Source: Verrucomicrobiota bacterium (GTDB taxonomy: Bacteria > Verrucomicrobiota > Verrucomicrobiia > Opitutales > Seribacteraceae). From it: DNA of 8,230 bases. A program made the translations under genes and the position numbers. The stretch's first letter is position 1, and each line of letters starts with the position of its first letter. The stretch covers positions 1 through 8,230 of the forward strand of contig JACNJI010000125.1 in the NCBI GenBank assembly GCA_014382645.1, in the 5' to 3' direction. Of this stretch, positions 7,809 through 8,230 are shown in pieces. Under the pieces are notes generated by a model. That model was not told the origin of the DNA, ran no database searches, and saw nothing but the letters and a program-made list of their open reading frames with translations.

Positions 7809-8230
7809 ATGAGTGAATCCTCCACAGATAGCAACGCCCTAGCCGACAAAACCATCGTACTTGGGGTATCCGGTTCAATTGCCGCCTACAAGGCTGCAGA
7901 CCTAACGAGTGATCTGCGACGCCTCGGAGCGGATGTCTTCGTCGTGATGACGCGAGCCGCCCGCGAGTTCATCGGTCCGATTACCCTGCAGACCCTTTCG
8001 CGCAACCCCGTGGTCACCGACCTTTGGAAGGAAGGGGATGGTTGGCAACCGGGGCACATCGAGCTTGCCGACAAGGCCGACCTGCTGTTGGTTGCGCCCG
8101 CAACGGCCGACCTGATCGCCCAATTCGCCAACGGCTTGGCTCCCGATGTCCTTTCGTCCATTCATCTCGCCACTCGCGCAAAGATTGTGCGGGCCCCCGC
8201 CATGCACGGCAAGATGTACGAACAGCCCGC
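7809..8230 (+). CDS. coaBC: Phosphopantothenoylcysteine decarboxylase / phosphopantothenate-cysteine ligase, N-terminal part (runs off window)
   Basis: Partial gene, 140 codons visible. CoaBC (Dfp) makes 4'-phosphopantetheine in CoA synthesis; the N-terminal CoaC domain is an FMN-dependent decarboxylase. Visible motifs are the flavin-site loop GVSGSIAAYKAADL (19-32), the active-site His83 in GHIELADKAD, and APATADLIAQFANGLA (96-111). The substrate-recognition motif, normally PAMNxxMW or PAMNxxMY, reads PAMHGKMY (130-137), with His133 (codon CAC, 8205-8207) in place of the usual Asn. Whether a CoaB ligase domain follows cannot be seen. The ATG at 7809 precedes about 14 poorly conserved residues before the Rossmann-like core; no ribosome site is visible, and the transcript may be leaderless. 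It diverges from leuA. Confidence 0.93.
   Translation, partial: MSESSTDSNALADKTIVLGVSGSIAAYKAADLTSDLRRLGADVFVVMTRAAREFIGPITLQTLSRNPVVTDLWKEGDGWQPGHIELADKADLLLVAPATADLIAQFANGLAPDVLSSIHLATRAKIVRAPAMHGKMYEQP

Overview
The window looks like ordinary chromosomal DNA from a free-living Gram-negative-type bacterium. The gene set is a secreted alpha/beta hydrolase of a kind I associate with Verrucomicrobiota and Planctomycetota, a CreD-family membrane protein, RecD2 and a class II-like LeuA. With moderate GC and no visible Shine-Dalgarno sequences, my best guess is Verrucomicrobiota, perhaps Opitutia. That placement is inference from protein style and needs a database search.

Layout. Positions 1-28 show nothing recognisable. 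Positions 29-315 are non-coding and hold five copies of a palindromic, REP/MITE-like repeat: two in one orientation, then three in the other, the last of them degenerate. Four genes then follow, all read right to left on the minus strand: leuA (7731 or 7713 to 6019), creD (5908-4469), recD2 (4466-2268) and a secreted hydrolase (2271-316). On the plus strand, the start of coaBC (7809 onward) diverges from leuA and runs off the window end.

Organisation. creD, recD2 and the hydrolase are packed like one operon. recD2 starts at a TTG two bases after the creD stop, and the hydrolase ATG overlaps the recD2 stop as ATGA. leuA is separated from creD by 110 bp that contains a stem-loop able to act as a weak terminator and a possible creD promoter, so leuA is probably its own unit. 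The repeat array begins directly at the hydrolase stop codon and probably forms the 3' end of the operon transcript.

Function. leuA makes the first committed intermediate of leucine synthesis and coaBC makes 4'-phosphopantetheine for CoA; leuA consumes acetyl-CoA, but the adjacency need not mean more than shared housekeeping. RecD2 is a DNA helicase, CreD an inner-membrane protein of unclear role, and the hydrolase is exported, so the three-gene operon has no obvious common task.

I found no defence system, phage, transposase gene, CRISPR or RNA gene. The points most worth a second look are the repeat family whose central stem changes while keeping its pairing, a His in place of the key Asn in the CoaBC substrate motif, an insertion with an internal duplication in CreD, and a probable leaderless coaBC start.
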